Shown piece by piece: positions 24,545 through 32,864 of a stretch of 64,000 bases of DNA. Each line of letters starts with the position of its first letter. Positions within the stretch are counted from its first letter, which is position 1. The position numbers were made by a program, and so were the translations under genes. Origin of the DNA: Lachnospiraceae bacterium (lineage in GTDB: Bacteria > Bacillota > Clostridia > Lachnospirales > Lachnospiraceae); assembly GCA_029338735.1 (NCBI GenBank), contig JAQYAY010000012.1, positions 1-64,000 on the forward strand, read 5' to 3'. The notes under the pieces were generated by a model, which ran no database searches, was not told the DNA's origin, and was given only the letters and a program-made list of their open reading frames with translations.

Positions 24545-27222
24545 TACTTTGATAACTGTTCTGTAAGTACTTCTTTTGCCTTTGCGATAGCATCAGGAAT
24601 CTTTGCAGCATCCTTGCCGCCAGCCTGTGCCATCTGTGGACGTCCGCCACCGCCGCCGCCAACGATCTGTGCGAGGGCCTTGATCAGATTGCCTGCGTGT
24701 GCTCCCTTCTTCACTGCTTCATCTGTAGCCATTGAAAGGAGAGCCACCTTGCCATCATTATCTGATGCAAGGAAAATGACTCCGTCACCGAGCTTGTCCT
24801 TGATCTGGTCACCGACCTTGCGAAGGTCGTTGCCGCCAACACCCTTGAGTGCCTTGGCATAGAACTTCACGCCGTCTACATCCTGTGTATCTGCATCTAT
24901 ATCTCCAAGAGCATCCTTTGCAGCATTGCTCTTCAGAGACTCATTCTCGCTCTTTAATGCCTTAATCTCATTCTGAAGCGACTCAACCTTTGCTACTGCA
25001 CCATTCAGAGGAGTCTTGAGTGCTGCGAGAACTTCATTTAATTTTTCTTCCATGTCCTTATAGTAGACGAGAATATTGTCTGAAGTCAGTGCAGTGATAC
25101 GTCTCACACCGCTAGATACACCAGTCTCTGAAAGGATCTTGATCGCTCCGATCTCAGCTGTATTCTTCACATGTGTACCACCACAGAGCTCTGTAGAATA
25201 GTCGCCCATCTTGACGACTCTGACCTTCTCACCGTACTTCTCACCAAAGAGAGCCATGGCTCCGGTCTTCTTGGCATCTTCAAGGCTCATGACCTGTGTC
25301 ACTACATCGACTCCGGCATGGATACGCTCATTGACGAGTCTCTCTACCTCTGACAGCTCATCAGGTGTGAGCGCTGAGAAATGTGTGAAGTCGAATCTTA
25401 GCTCCTTGTCATCCTGATATGAACCAGCCTGCTGCACGTGCTCACCAAGTACATCACGAAGTGCTCTCTGAAGCAGATGTGTAGCCGAATGGTTGCGGCA
25501 GATGAGTGCTCTCCTGTCGGCATCTACGGACATCTCTACAGGCTCTTCCTGTGAGATATATCCGTCTGAAACATATCCGACATGACCCACTCTTCCACCA
25601 AGGAGATGGATAGTATCTGTAACTGTAAATACACCATTGTCTGTGCGGATCTCACCAGTATCGCCGACCTGACCACCCATTGTGCCATAGAACGGTGTCA
25701 CATCTGTGATGATCGTTCCCTTGTCACCATTTGAAAGGGATGTCACGATCTCACCATACTTATCCTCTGCTGGGTTGACCTCTGTTGTCATGCAGGTGAT
25801 CTTTCCAGTCGTATGAAGTGTATCGTATCCTACGAACTCTGTTGTAAGGGTCTTGTCGATATCATCATAAACTGTAGCAGCCTTACCCATGTAGTTTGAT
25901 GTCTTACGGGCATCACGGGCCTTCTGCCTCTGCTCTTCCATGGCAGCCTTGAATCCGTCCATATCTACTGAGAATCCTTTTTCCTCAAGGATCTCATTTG
26001 TGAGATCTACAGGGAATCCGTATGTATCATAGAGTCTGAATGCATCCTTGCCTGCAAGAGTCTTCTCACCATTCTTCGCGAGATCATCCTCAAGATCTGA
26101 AAGGATTGCAAGTCCCTGATCGATAGTTGCATTGAACTTGCGCTCTTCCTCTGTCAGGACTCTCTTGATGAACTCCTGCTTCTCAAGAAGCTCAGGATAT
26201 CCATCATGGCTCTCTCTGATAACGACATCTGCGAGCTTGCCCATGAACTCGCCCTTGATGCCAAGCATACGTCCATGACGGGCAGCACGTCTGATCAGTC
26301 TTCTTAGAACGTAGCCTCTGCCTTCATTTGATGGAAGGATTCCGTCACTGATCATGAATGTTGTTGATCTGATATGGTCTGTGATGAGTCTGATAGACAC
26401 ATCATCCTTTTCATTCGTCTCGTATGTCTTTCCTGAAAGCGCACAAACAGCATCACGAATAGCCTTCATCGTATCGATATCGAATACTGAATCTACATCC
26501 TGCATGATGACTGCGAGTCTCTCGAGTCCCATACCGGTATCAATGTTCTTCTGCTTCAGCTCTGAATAGTTGCCATGACCGTCATTATAGAACTGTGTGA
26601 AAACATTGTTCCATACTTCCATGAAACGGTCGCCTTCGCCACCCATGACATCCTCTGGTCCATTACCATGCTGTGGTCCTCTGTCGTAGTAGATCTCAGA
26701 ACATGGTCCGCACGGTCCTGCCCCATGCTCCCAGAAATTGTCACACTCACCTGTCTTTGGGTCACGATAGAATCTGTAGATTTTCTCTGCAGGTACTCCG
26801 ATCTCCTTGTTCCAGATATCAAATGCCTCGTCATCTTCACCATAGATGGATGGATAGAGTCTCTCCGGATCCAGCTTCAGGACCTCTGTCAGAAATTCCC
26901 ATGACCAGTGAATGGCTTCTCTCTTGAAATAATCACCGAAGGAGAAATTGCCGAGCATCTCGAAGAATGTCAGATGTCTCGCTGTCTTTCCTACATTCTC
27001 TATATCTCCAGTACGTACACACTTCTGGCATGTAGTAACCCTTCTTCTCGGTGGTATCTCCTGACCAGTGAAGTATGGCTTCAGCGGTGCCATTCCTGCA
27101 TTTATCAGAAGCAGCGAATCATCGTTGTGTGGTACCAGCGAAAAGCTCTTCATTACGAGATGTCCCTTGCTCTCGAAGAAATTCAGATACATTCTTCTGA
27201 GCTCATTTACTCCGTATTTCAT
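24544..27222 (-). CDS. alaS: Alanyl-tRNA synthetase
   Basis: 892 residues from ATG at 27222, which has AAGGAG ten bases upstream; the ORF track start adds 16 residues of leader. The class II catalytic core starts NELRRMYLNFFESKGH and includes RVTTCQKCVRTGDIENVG. The editing domain has the zinc ligands HSATH and CGGTH. The C-terminal C-Ala domain contains the GGGGGGRPQMAQAGG oligomerisation/tRNA-binding stretch. It charges tRNA-Ala and clears Ser/Gly mischarging. No T-box leader is present. Confidence 0.98.
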   Translation of the reverse strand: MKYGVNELRRMYLNFFESKGHLVMKSFSLVPHNDDSLLLINAGMAPLKPYFTGQEIPPRRRVTTCQKCVRTGDIENVGKTARHLTFFEMLGNFSFGDYFKREAIHWSWEFLTEVLKLDPERLYPSIYGEDDEAFDIWNKEIGVPAEKIYRFYRDPKTGECDNFWEHGAGPCGPCSEIYYDRGPQHGNGPEDVMGGEGDRFMEVWNNVFTQFYNDGHGNYSELKQKNIDTGMGLERLAVIMQDVDSVFDIDTMKAIRDAVCALSGKTYETNEKDDVSIRLITDHIRSTTFMISDGILPSNEGRGYVLRRLIRRAARHGRMLGIKGEFMGKLADVVIRESHDGYPELLEKQEFIKRVLTEEERKFNATIDQGLAILSDLEDDLAKNGEKTLAGKDAFRLYDTYGFPVDLTNEILEEKGFSVDMDGFKAAMEEQRQKARDARKTSNYMGKAATVYDDIDKTLTTEFVGYDTLHTTGKITCMTTEVNPAEDKYGEIVTSLSNGDKGTIITDVTPFYGTMGGQVGDTGEIRTDNGVFTVTDTIHLLGGRVGHVGYVSDGYISQEEPVEMSVDADRRALICRNHSATHLLQRALRDVLGEHVQQAGSYQDDKELRFDFTHFSALTPDELSEVERLVNERIHAGVDVVTQVMSLEDAKKTGAMALFGEKYGEKVRVVKMGDYSTELCGGTHVKNTAEIGAIKILSETGVSSGVRRITALTSDNILVYYKDMEEKLNEVLAALKTPLNGAVAKVESLQNEIKALKSENESLKSNAAKDALGDIDADTQDVDGVKFYAKALKGVGGNDLRKVGDQIKDKLGDGVIFLASDNDGKVALLSMATDEAVKKGAHAGNLIKALAQIVGGGGGGRPQMAQAGGKDAAKIPDAIAKAKEVLTEQLSK

Positions 27223-27261
27223 GGTTGATTTACTCCTTAGTTGTTTAATTTCCAAAGAAAT

Positions 27262-27290
27262 ATTATACACTTGAAAGATTACATAGTCAA
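27262..27290 (-). promoter_or_regulatory. Promoter of alaS
   Basis: Minus strand TTGACT-17-TATAAT, 40 nt before the alaS ATG and just beyond the cobS stop. Confidence 0.75.
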
Positions 27291-27312
27291 AGAATTATGT
27301 AAAATAAATGTG

Positions 27313-28092
27313 TCACACTTTAAAATATAGTATGACCGATGCTGCTATCACATCTGTCCATATAAATATTGCTTCGCAGATACACAGAAAATATCCGCTT
27401 GTATCTCCACTGATACCTCCCAGCTCTTTCTCACATATGGCCTTGGAAATAAATAGCCATACCACGCTCACAAGTGTTGCTATAATTGCTGTTGAATCAT
27501 GATTTAAAAACATGAGTACAAGAGCTATGAAAATATATACAAACATCCATACCAGCGTTGCCTGCCTGCTGCCCTTTGTCTCAAACCGGATTAGTGAAGT
27601 GTTATTATCCCGCCTCTTAAAAGTGCAGACTGCAATTCCCGACAATGATCTTGAGATCACGAACGCATATAATAGAGAATAGAACTGTCCTCTTCCAAGA
27701 GCTTCGTAGATTCCGGACACCGTAAATAGCATCAGCACCACCAGCTGGATGACTCCGAATGCACCAATATGCGGATCCTTCATGATACGGATTTTCTCAT
27801 CTCTCGACCTGTGAGAGCAGAGTGCATCCATCGTGTCCATATAACCATCAATATGGAATCCGCCTGTGTAGATTACAATGACTGCTGTGAGAATCATCCC
27901 AGCCACAGGACTGCTAAGTCCAATCCTACAATAAAGTCTATATATGAGAAAAAGCACTCCTGACAGTCCTGCTCCCACAAAAGGGAAGAATGAAAAAGAA
28001 TTCTGATAGCTCTTCTGATCCCACTGGAACTGCGGCATCGGTATTGCCGAATACATCGAAAAGGCTATCGCCATGCTCCTGAAGAAATCCAT
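27313..28092 (-). CDS. cobS: Adenosylcobinamide-GDP ribazoletransferase (cobalamin synthase)
   Basis: 259 residues with about six membrane helices. Motifs: FSMYSAIPMPQ at the start, FFPFVGAGLSGVLF and the conserved TGGFHIDGYMDTMDALCSHRSRDEKIRIMKDPHIGAFG region. It joins alpha-ribazole to adenosylcobinamide-GDP, the last step of B12 assembly. No other cob gene is nearby, which suggests scavenging or a scattered pathway. The start is 3 nt after the S66 peptidase stop, so the two are cotranscribed. Confidence 0.93.
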   Translation of the reverse strand: MDFFRSMAIAFSMYSAIPMPQFQWDQKSYQNSFSFFPFVGAGLSGVLFLIYRLYCRIGLSSPVAGMILTAVIVIYTGGFHIDGYMDTMDALCSHRSRDEKIRIMKDPHIGAFGVIQLVVLMLFTVSGIYEALGRGQFYSLLYAFVISRSLSGIAVCTFKRRDNNTSLIRFETKGSRQATLVWMFVYIFIALVLMFLNHDSTAIIATLVSVVWLFISKAICEKELGGISGDTSGYFLCICEAIFIWTDVIAASVILYFKV

Positions 28093-28095
28093 ACC

Positions 28096-29079
28096 TTACA
28101 CCAGCGAAAAAGTAACTTTCATCTTAGCATTCCTGTATGACAGGTGCATCATCGCACCATTTATCATTGTCATATGAGGAACAGTATGTCCGATATCCGC
28201 ACGATTTATAACAGGAATATCATGAAGTGCCATCCTCGTAGCATCCTCATATGTCATTCCTGTATCAGATGACTCAAAAAGAGTACGCCCCACAATGACA
28301 GCCTCTGTGCCTTCAAACCATCCTGCATATTTCATCTGAAGGAGCGTCCTGTAGAAAACCTCTGCACTCAGAGAGAAATTATCGAAGTACCAGATGAAAT
28401 GGTCATCCCGATATCTCTTTATAAAATCCTTTGTGCCATCATACGGAGTACCAATCAGATCTTTTAGCACATCAATGCACCCACCTATGCATCTGCCCTT
28501 TGCATCAAGCCAAGACACGGAGCATGTCATATCAGAATCCTTGTCATACTTTATATGGTCTGCCTGAAATGTCGGTACTGACATATACTTTGGGAAACTC
28601 GTCTCTGTAAACTTCTCACCCTTAATGATCTCTAAATTGTCCTCTGCATAGTCCGGCAGTGGAGACTCGCTGTAGCTTCCGGCATTTAGTCCGTATATTG
28701 TCGCTACATCATAATTAGTCGTATATGGATACAGAATCCCGGTCGGATCTGAAGCACCCATAATCCACTTCGGATTGATCTTCATCGCCTCGAAATCCAC
28801 ATACGGCAGGCACTCATCGAGAAAATCACCACCGGCTGCACACATCACGAAATCAGCCTTCAGGTCAGTAAAGAGTGATGTAAGTTCCCTGCCTCTTGTC
28901 ACAGCATCTGCGCTTCTTTCATCATTATTCCTGACTGACGGAGTCTCAGATATCTGAAAACCTTCTCTTTCGAGAACCCCGATACTTTTCTCCCAGTCAT
29001 CTATATCATCGCCGACACCGGCACTCGGTGCCGCAATACCAATCGTACTGCCATTCTGTAAAAATTCTGGATAAATCAT
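28096..29079 (-). CDS. S66 family peptidase (LD-carboxypeptidase/MccF-like)
   Basis: 327 residues from ATG at 29079; the track start is a GTG five codons earlier that overlaps the -10 box. The nucleophile region is GASDPT (GXSD type) and the histidine lies in GHTVPHMTMINGA. Where the family usually has Glu in an LFLE-type strand, this protein has Asp (WYFDNFSLS). It may cleave L,D bonds of recycled muropeptides or amide-linked nucleotide toxins. No SD; the mRNA is probably leaderless. Cotranscribed with cobS. Confidence 0.85.
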   Translation of the reverse strand: MIYPEFLQNGSTIGIAAPSAGVGDDIDDWEKSIGVLEREGFQISETPSVRNNDERSADAVTRGRELTSLFTDLKADFVMCAAGGDFLDECLPYVDFEAMKINPKWIMGASDPTGILYPYTTNYDVATIYGLNAGSYSESPLPDYAEDNLEIIKGEKFTETSFPKYMSVPTFQADHIKYDKDSDMTCSVSWLDAKGRCIGGCIDVLKDLIGTPYDGTKDFIKRYRDDHFIWYFDNFSLSAEVFYRTLLQMKYAGWFEGTEAVIVGRTLFESSDTGMTYEDATRMALHDIPVINRADIGHTVPHMTMINGAMMHLSYRNAKMKVTFSLV

Positions 29080-29085
29080 AGACCC

Positions 29086-29114
29086 ATTATACACAAATAA
29101 TTCTTTGCTATCAA
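29086..29114 (-). promoter_or_regulatory. Promoter of the S66 peptidase gene, leaderless configuration
   Basis: Minus strand TTGATA-17-TATAAT; six bases (GGGTCT) separate the -10 box from ATG. Transcription would start at or next to the initiation codon. Confidence 0.75.
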
Positions 29115-29148
29115 ACCAAACTATAACTGTATTTTCTTCTCTCCATTA

Positions 29149-30849
29149 TCACTTTTTCAACCCTTCTTTCGTCAGCATTTCATATGTGACACCATACTTT
29201 TCAGCTATGTCCTTTGCGTATGACATTCCGGCCGGTGGAGCGACCTCTACCTTGTATGAACGGTTGCCGCCATCGGATTTTACAACAAGAGATGCTGCCT
29301 GATATTTTTTTGATTCCTGATTCATCTCATCTATATCCTCTGCCAGCTTGTGCATATGGGTATTGTAAATGACCCGGCATCCCTTAAGGAGCATTGCTCT
29401 TACTGCATCTCTTGCAATGTAATATCCTTCTTCGAATGATGTCGTAGAAAACGTCTCATTCAGAAGCAGCAGACTGTTTTTCGTAGAATCCTTGTAGATT
29501 TCACGGAATCTCTGACACTCTTCACCCAGTCTTCCAAGCTCCATGGTTTTGTCTTCATCGGCAGGGAAATGCGTGTATATTGCATCTACGGGAGTAAAAT
29601 AAAACTGGCTCGCAGGAACATAGATCCCACCTTCTGCCATAAAGAAAAGCTGTCCGACCGCCTGAGTGATCGTTGTCTTTCCACCACGGTTCGCACCTGT
29701 AAGGATGTAAATCCGATGCTCATCCGAGAAATCAATATCATTGGTTATGATATGGCCTGCATCATGATTTTCAAGAGCGGCCAGCTTGATATTATAGATC
29801 CCCTCGGCAGACATTGCCTCATTACTGCACTGAGGACGTGCAAATGAATATCCCTTCTGTGAGAGTTTTTCAATATATTCAGCCCACCTGATGTAGTAGA
29901 TAAACTCCGGCATCAGATCAGTAATATCCGTGATTGTCAGCATGCTGTATTTATTCAGCACATCCTTCAGATGCTTTATCGTGCGATGCAGCATGTGGTT
30001 TGTCACCTGATTCATATAGTTAGTTACCGACCGCGTGGAATTATCATTTTCAGGTACACAAGCCAGAGATGCATAGGCAAATGGATTCACCATTGCGGTA
30101 AGTGCTTTTGTCGTATTATCAGACAGGCCCTCCGGCTTTGCATCGAACTGCTCAAAGTGATATGAACCGTCCCAGTCAGTTCTATCGTGTATCTGATCCT
30201 TTGTGGACATCTTGTCTACCCAGTTCGAAATGATTCCTGACTTTGTAAAAGGCTTATTATTCAGGGAAATAACTCCTATACTCTGCGCCTCAAAAGCCTC
30301 ATTAAGATTGATTCCCACTGTAATACTCTTGAGATCAGATGTATCTGCTCTTAGTGCTGCCACATCCTTCTTCATCCCTTCGAAACCATTATCTTCGAAA
30401 AGATCTGTCACATATTTTTTCAGATCGAGAAGCCCCTTAGAATGAATGTCCGCATCAGTCAGACACTTATAGATAGCCTCTATGCTCTCGATATAGTCTC
30501 CGATCTCCTGCAGCCTGTGCAGCAGATCAAAAGCACCTGCGTCATGATCCCTGTCGTGGATATAGCTGCCATATTCCTTCAGGAAATTGATACGGCTCAT
30601 TATATCCACGATGTCATCTCTCATTTTTTTATTATGAAAAATATCATCGAATACATCACATCTGTACTGTACTATATCCGGATCTGCGGTCTCCAGCCTC
30701 ATCACATTGTAGATATAGACCTGCTCTGTCTTCTTGTCAGTAAGAGAATCTATTATCGAATCCATCCCCAGATCATGAACTGTGGTCTCACTCAGTCTCT
30801 TATATTTCTTATCATCCCTGTCCGGGAATAGCAGACTTAACTTTTTCAT
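29149..30849 (-). CDS. MutS-like ATPase without mismatch-recognition domain
   Basis: 566 residues. It lacks the N-terminal DNA mismatch-binding domain of MutS and starts with lever/clamp-like helices. The C-terminal ABC-type ATPase has Walker A TGANRGGKTTITQ at about residue 385. The Walker B region reads LLLLNETFSTTSFEEG, with Asn-Glu instead of Asp-Glu, then VIYNTHMHKLAED. This form belongs to MutS-related families distinct from MutS1 and MutS2; no Smr nuclease domain is seen. The function is unknown, possibly DNA structure recognition. SD GAGG precedes the ATG. Confidence 0.82.
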   Translation of the reverse strand: MKKLSLLFPDRDDKKYKRLSETTVHDLGMDSIIDSLTDKKTEQVYIYNVMRLETADPDIVQYRCDVFDDIFHNKKMRDDIVDIMSRINFLKEYGSYIHDRDHDAGAFDLLHRLQEIGDYIESIEAIYKCLTDADIHSKGLLDLKKYVTDLFEDNGFEGMKKDVAALRADTSDLKSITVGINLNEAFEAQSIGVISLNNKPFTKSGIISNWVDKMSTKDQIHDRTDWDGSYHFEQFDAKPEGLSDNTTKALTAMVNPFAYASLACVPENDNSTRSVTNYMNQVTNHMLHRTIKHLKDVLNKYSMLTITDITDLMPEFIYYIRWAEYIEKLSQKGYSFARPQCSNEAMSAEGIYNIKLAALENHDAGHIITNDIDFSDEHRIYILTGANRGGKTTITQAVGQLFFMAEGGIYVPASQFYFTPVDAIYTHFPADEDKTMELGRLGEECQRFREIYKDSTKNSLLLLNETFSTTSFEEGYYIARDAVRAMLLKGCRVIYNTHMHKLAEDIDEMNQESKKYQAASLVVKSDGGNRSYKVEVAPPAGMSYAKDIAEKYGVTYEMLTKEGLKK

Positions 30850-30910
30850 ATTTACATATCCTCGATTGTCTTATCAGCAAGCGTCCTTGCATTTCATAAA
30901 TTCTGAGAAA

Positions 30911-30938
30911 ATTATAACATGCCACGCAGGAATATCAA
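30911..30938 (-). promoter_or_regulatory. Promoter of the MutS-like gene
   Basis: Minus strand TTGATA-16-TATAAT with TGT before the -10 (extended -10). It starts directly after the U-tract of the hcp terminator. Confidence 0.6.
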
Positions 30939-30941
30939 ATC

Positions 30942-30973
30942 AAAAAAACAGCCCGTCTCATAGACGGACTGCC
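30942..30973 (-). terminator. Terminator of hcp
   Basis: Minus strand stem CAGTCCGTCT/AGACGGGCTG with a short loop, followed by TTTTTTT, about 20 nt after the hcp stop. Confidence 0.88.
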
Positions 30974-30993
30974 ATTTTGAAAACAGGTTGTTT

Positions 30994-32634
30994 TTATTCA
31001 AAGAACAGCTTCATATCATCTTCCACTGTTCCGATTCCTGCGATGCCGAAGTTGTCGACAAGTACCTTTGCTACATTCGGGGAAAGGAATGCCGGAAGTG
31101 TCGGTCCAAGATGAATGTTCTTCACGCCCAGGTAAAGAAGTGCAAGAAGGACGATTACAGCCTTCTGCTCATACCAGGCGATATTGTAGACGATCGGCAG
31201 ATCGTTTACATCATCAAGTCCGAATATCTCTTTGAGCTTAAGAGCGATAAGTGCAAGTGAATATGAATCATTGCACTGTCCTGCATCGAGTACTCTTGGG
31301 ATTCCATTGATGTCACCGAGGTTCAGCTTGTTGTACTTATATTTCGCGCAGCCTGCAGTAAGGATCACTGCATCCTTTGGAAGAGCTTTAGCAAAATCAG
31401 TATAATAGTTTCTGGACTTAGCTCTGCCATCACAGCCTGCCATTACTACGAACTTCTTAATAGCTCCGCTCTTTACTGCATCAACGATCTGGTCTGCAAG
31501 TGCAAATACCTGCTCATGAGCAAATCCACCGACAATAGTTCCTGTCTCTATTTCTGTAGGAGCCTGACATTTCTTAGCCTGCTCGATGATCGGAGTGAAA
31601 TCCTTCGTCTCACCATAAGCAGCATCAATATGCCTGCATCCCGGATAACCTGCTGCACCTGTTGTCCAGAGTCTGTCCTTGTAGCTGTCCTTTGGAGGCA
31701 CGATGCAGTTGGTCGTCATAAGGATTGGTCCATTGAAGCTCTCGAACTCTTCCTTCTGCTTCCACCATGCATTTCCATAGTTCCCGGCAAAGTTATCATA
31801 CTTCTTGAAGAATGGATAGTAGTGAGCCGGAAGCATCTCAGAATGAGTATATACATCTACTCCTGTTCCCTTTGTCTGCTCGAGAAGCATCTCAAGGTCT
31901 TTTAAGTCATGACCTGAAATGAGGATTCCAGGATTTTTTCTTACACCTATATCTACCTTTGTGATCTCAGGATTGCCATAGGCAGTAGTATTTGCTGTAT
32001 CAAGATCTGCCATGCCCGCTACACCGTACTTACCTGTCTCAAGTGTAAGAGCTACGAGATCATCTACTGTAAGTGAATCATCAAGAGTCTTTGAAAGAGT
32101 TTCCTGAATGAATGCATCAACTTCTGGATCATCCTTAAGAAGCGCATTGGCATGCTTCGTATAAGCTGAGAGTCCCTTGAGTCCGTATGTGATCAGCTCT
32201 CTAAGAGATCTGATATCCTCATCCTTTGTAGAAAGAACCCCTTCCTTCCATGCCTTGGCGTCATATTCAGCTTCATTTCCGTTCCATCTGGCGGCTTCCG
32301 GAAGTGCATTCTTTTCAGCTTCTGAAAGCTCATTTAAAAGCTCTGCCTTCTCTGAAAGTGTCTCTGTAACCTTTGCCTTAATAGCATCAAGGTCGAAGTT
32401 CGCATTTGTGATAGTTGTGAACAGATTTACTGTAACAAGATGATTTATTTTTTCAGGAATCTCTTTTCCCTTTTTTCTTAATGCAGTAGTTACCGCACTG
32501 AGTCCCTTAGTCACATAAATGAGCAGATCCTGCATTCTTGCGACCTCTGGCTTCTTTCCGCACACACCTGATACTGTGCAGCCCTTGCAGCCTGCTGTCT
32601 CCTGGCACTGATAACAAAACATCTGATTTTCCAT
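30994..32634 (-). CDS. hcp: Hydroxylamine reductase / hybrid cluster protein
   Basis: 546 residues from ATG at 32634, chosen because GGAGG lies 7 nt upstream. The N-terminal cluster cysteines are in [15 protein letters not shown] and SGVCG. The hybrid-cluster ligands appear in [34 protein letters not shown] and AAGYPGC. Hcp reduces NO or hydroxylamine and is associated with nitrosative stress and anaerobic metabolism. No hcr reductase lies next to it. It is divergent from the GH13 gene. Confidence 0.96.
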   Translation of the reverse strand: MENQMFCYQCQETAGCKGCTVSGVCGKKPEVARMQDLLIYVTKGLSAVTTALRKKGKEIPEKINHLVTVNLFTTITNANFDLDAIKAKVTETLSEKAELLNELSEAEKNALPEAARWNGNEAEYDAKAWKEGVLSTKDEDIRSLRELITYGLKGLSAYTKHANALLKDDPEVDAFIQETLSKTLDDSLTVDDLVALTLETGKYGVAGMADLDTANTTAYGNPEITKVDIGVRKNPGILISGHDLKDLEMLLEQTKGTGVDVYTHSEMLPAHYYPFFKKYDNFAGNYGNAWWKQKEEFESFNGPILMTTNCIVPPKDSYKDRLWTTGAAGYPGCRHIDAAYGETKDFTPIIEQAKKCQAPTEIETGTIVGGFAHEQVFALADQIVDAVKSGAIKKFVVMAGCDGRAKSRNYYTDFAKALPKDAVILTAGCAKYKYNKLNLGDINGIPRVLDAGQCNDSYSLALIALKLKEIFGLDDVNDLPIVYNIAWYEQKAVIVLLALLYLGVKNIHLGPTLPAFLSPNVAKVLVDNFGIAGIGTVEDDMKLFFE

Positions 32635-32734
32635 GATAAAACCTCCAAAAATAATTTTCATGTTTCTTTTCATCTGACATGAATAGTTTTATCAGAAAAT
32701 CAGAAACATCTCCGTTGTATTAACAACAAAAAGC

Positions 32735-32761
32735 AAGACATGGGGACGGTTCTCCTGTCTT
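32735..32761. repeat. Single GGGGACGG palindrome (second copy)
   Basis: AAGACAtGGGGACGGTTCT-CC-TGTCTT, 27 bp, differing at one base from the unit at 14933. It sits in the divergent hcp/GH13 intergenic region. The outer AAGACA/TGTCTT pair to form a stem. Confidence 0.8.
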
Positions 32762-32864
32762 ATGTAAAATTTTCATTTTTCATATTAAAATTTTTAGCGA
32801 TTCAGAAATGCAAAGACTTTCCTCGAAAAAATCAGCTATAATCTGATTACTGGAGGTTTTTACT

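Noticed and set aside
27223-27312. T-box riboswitch before alaS
   Set aside because: Only 90 nt with a plain promoter and no specifier loop or terminator; hisS and aspS also lack room for one.
32635-32734. FNR/HcpR-type operator before hcp
   Set aside because: No convincing TTGA-N6-TCAA-like palindrome could be identified by eye.
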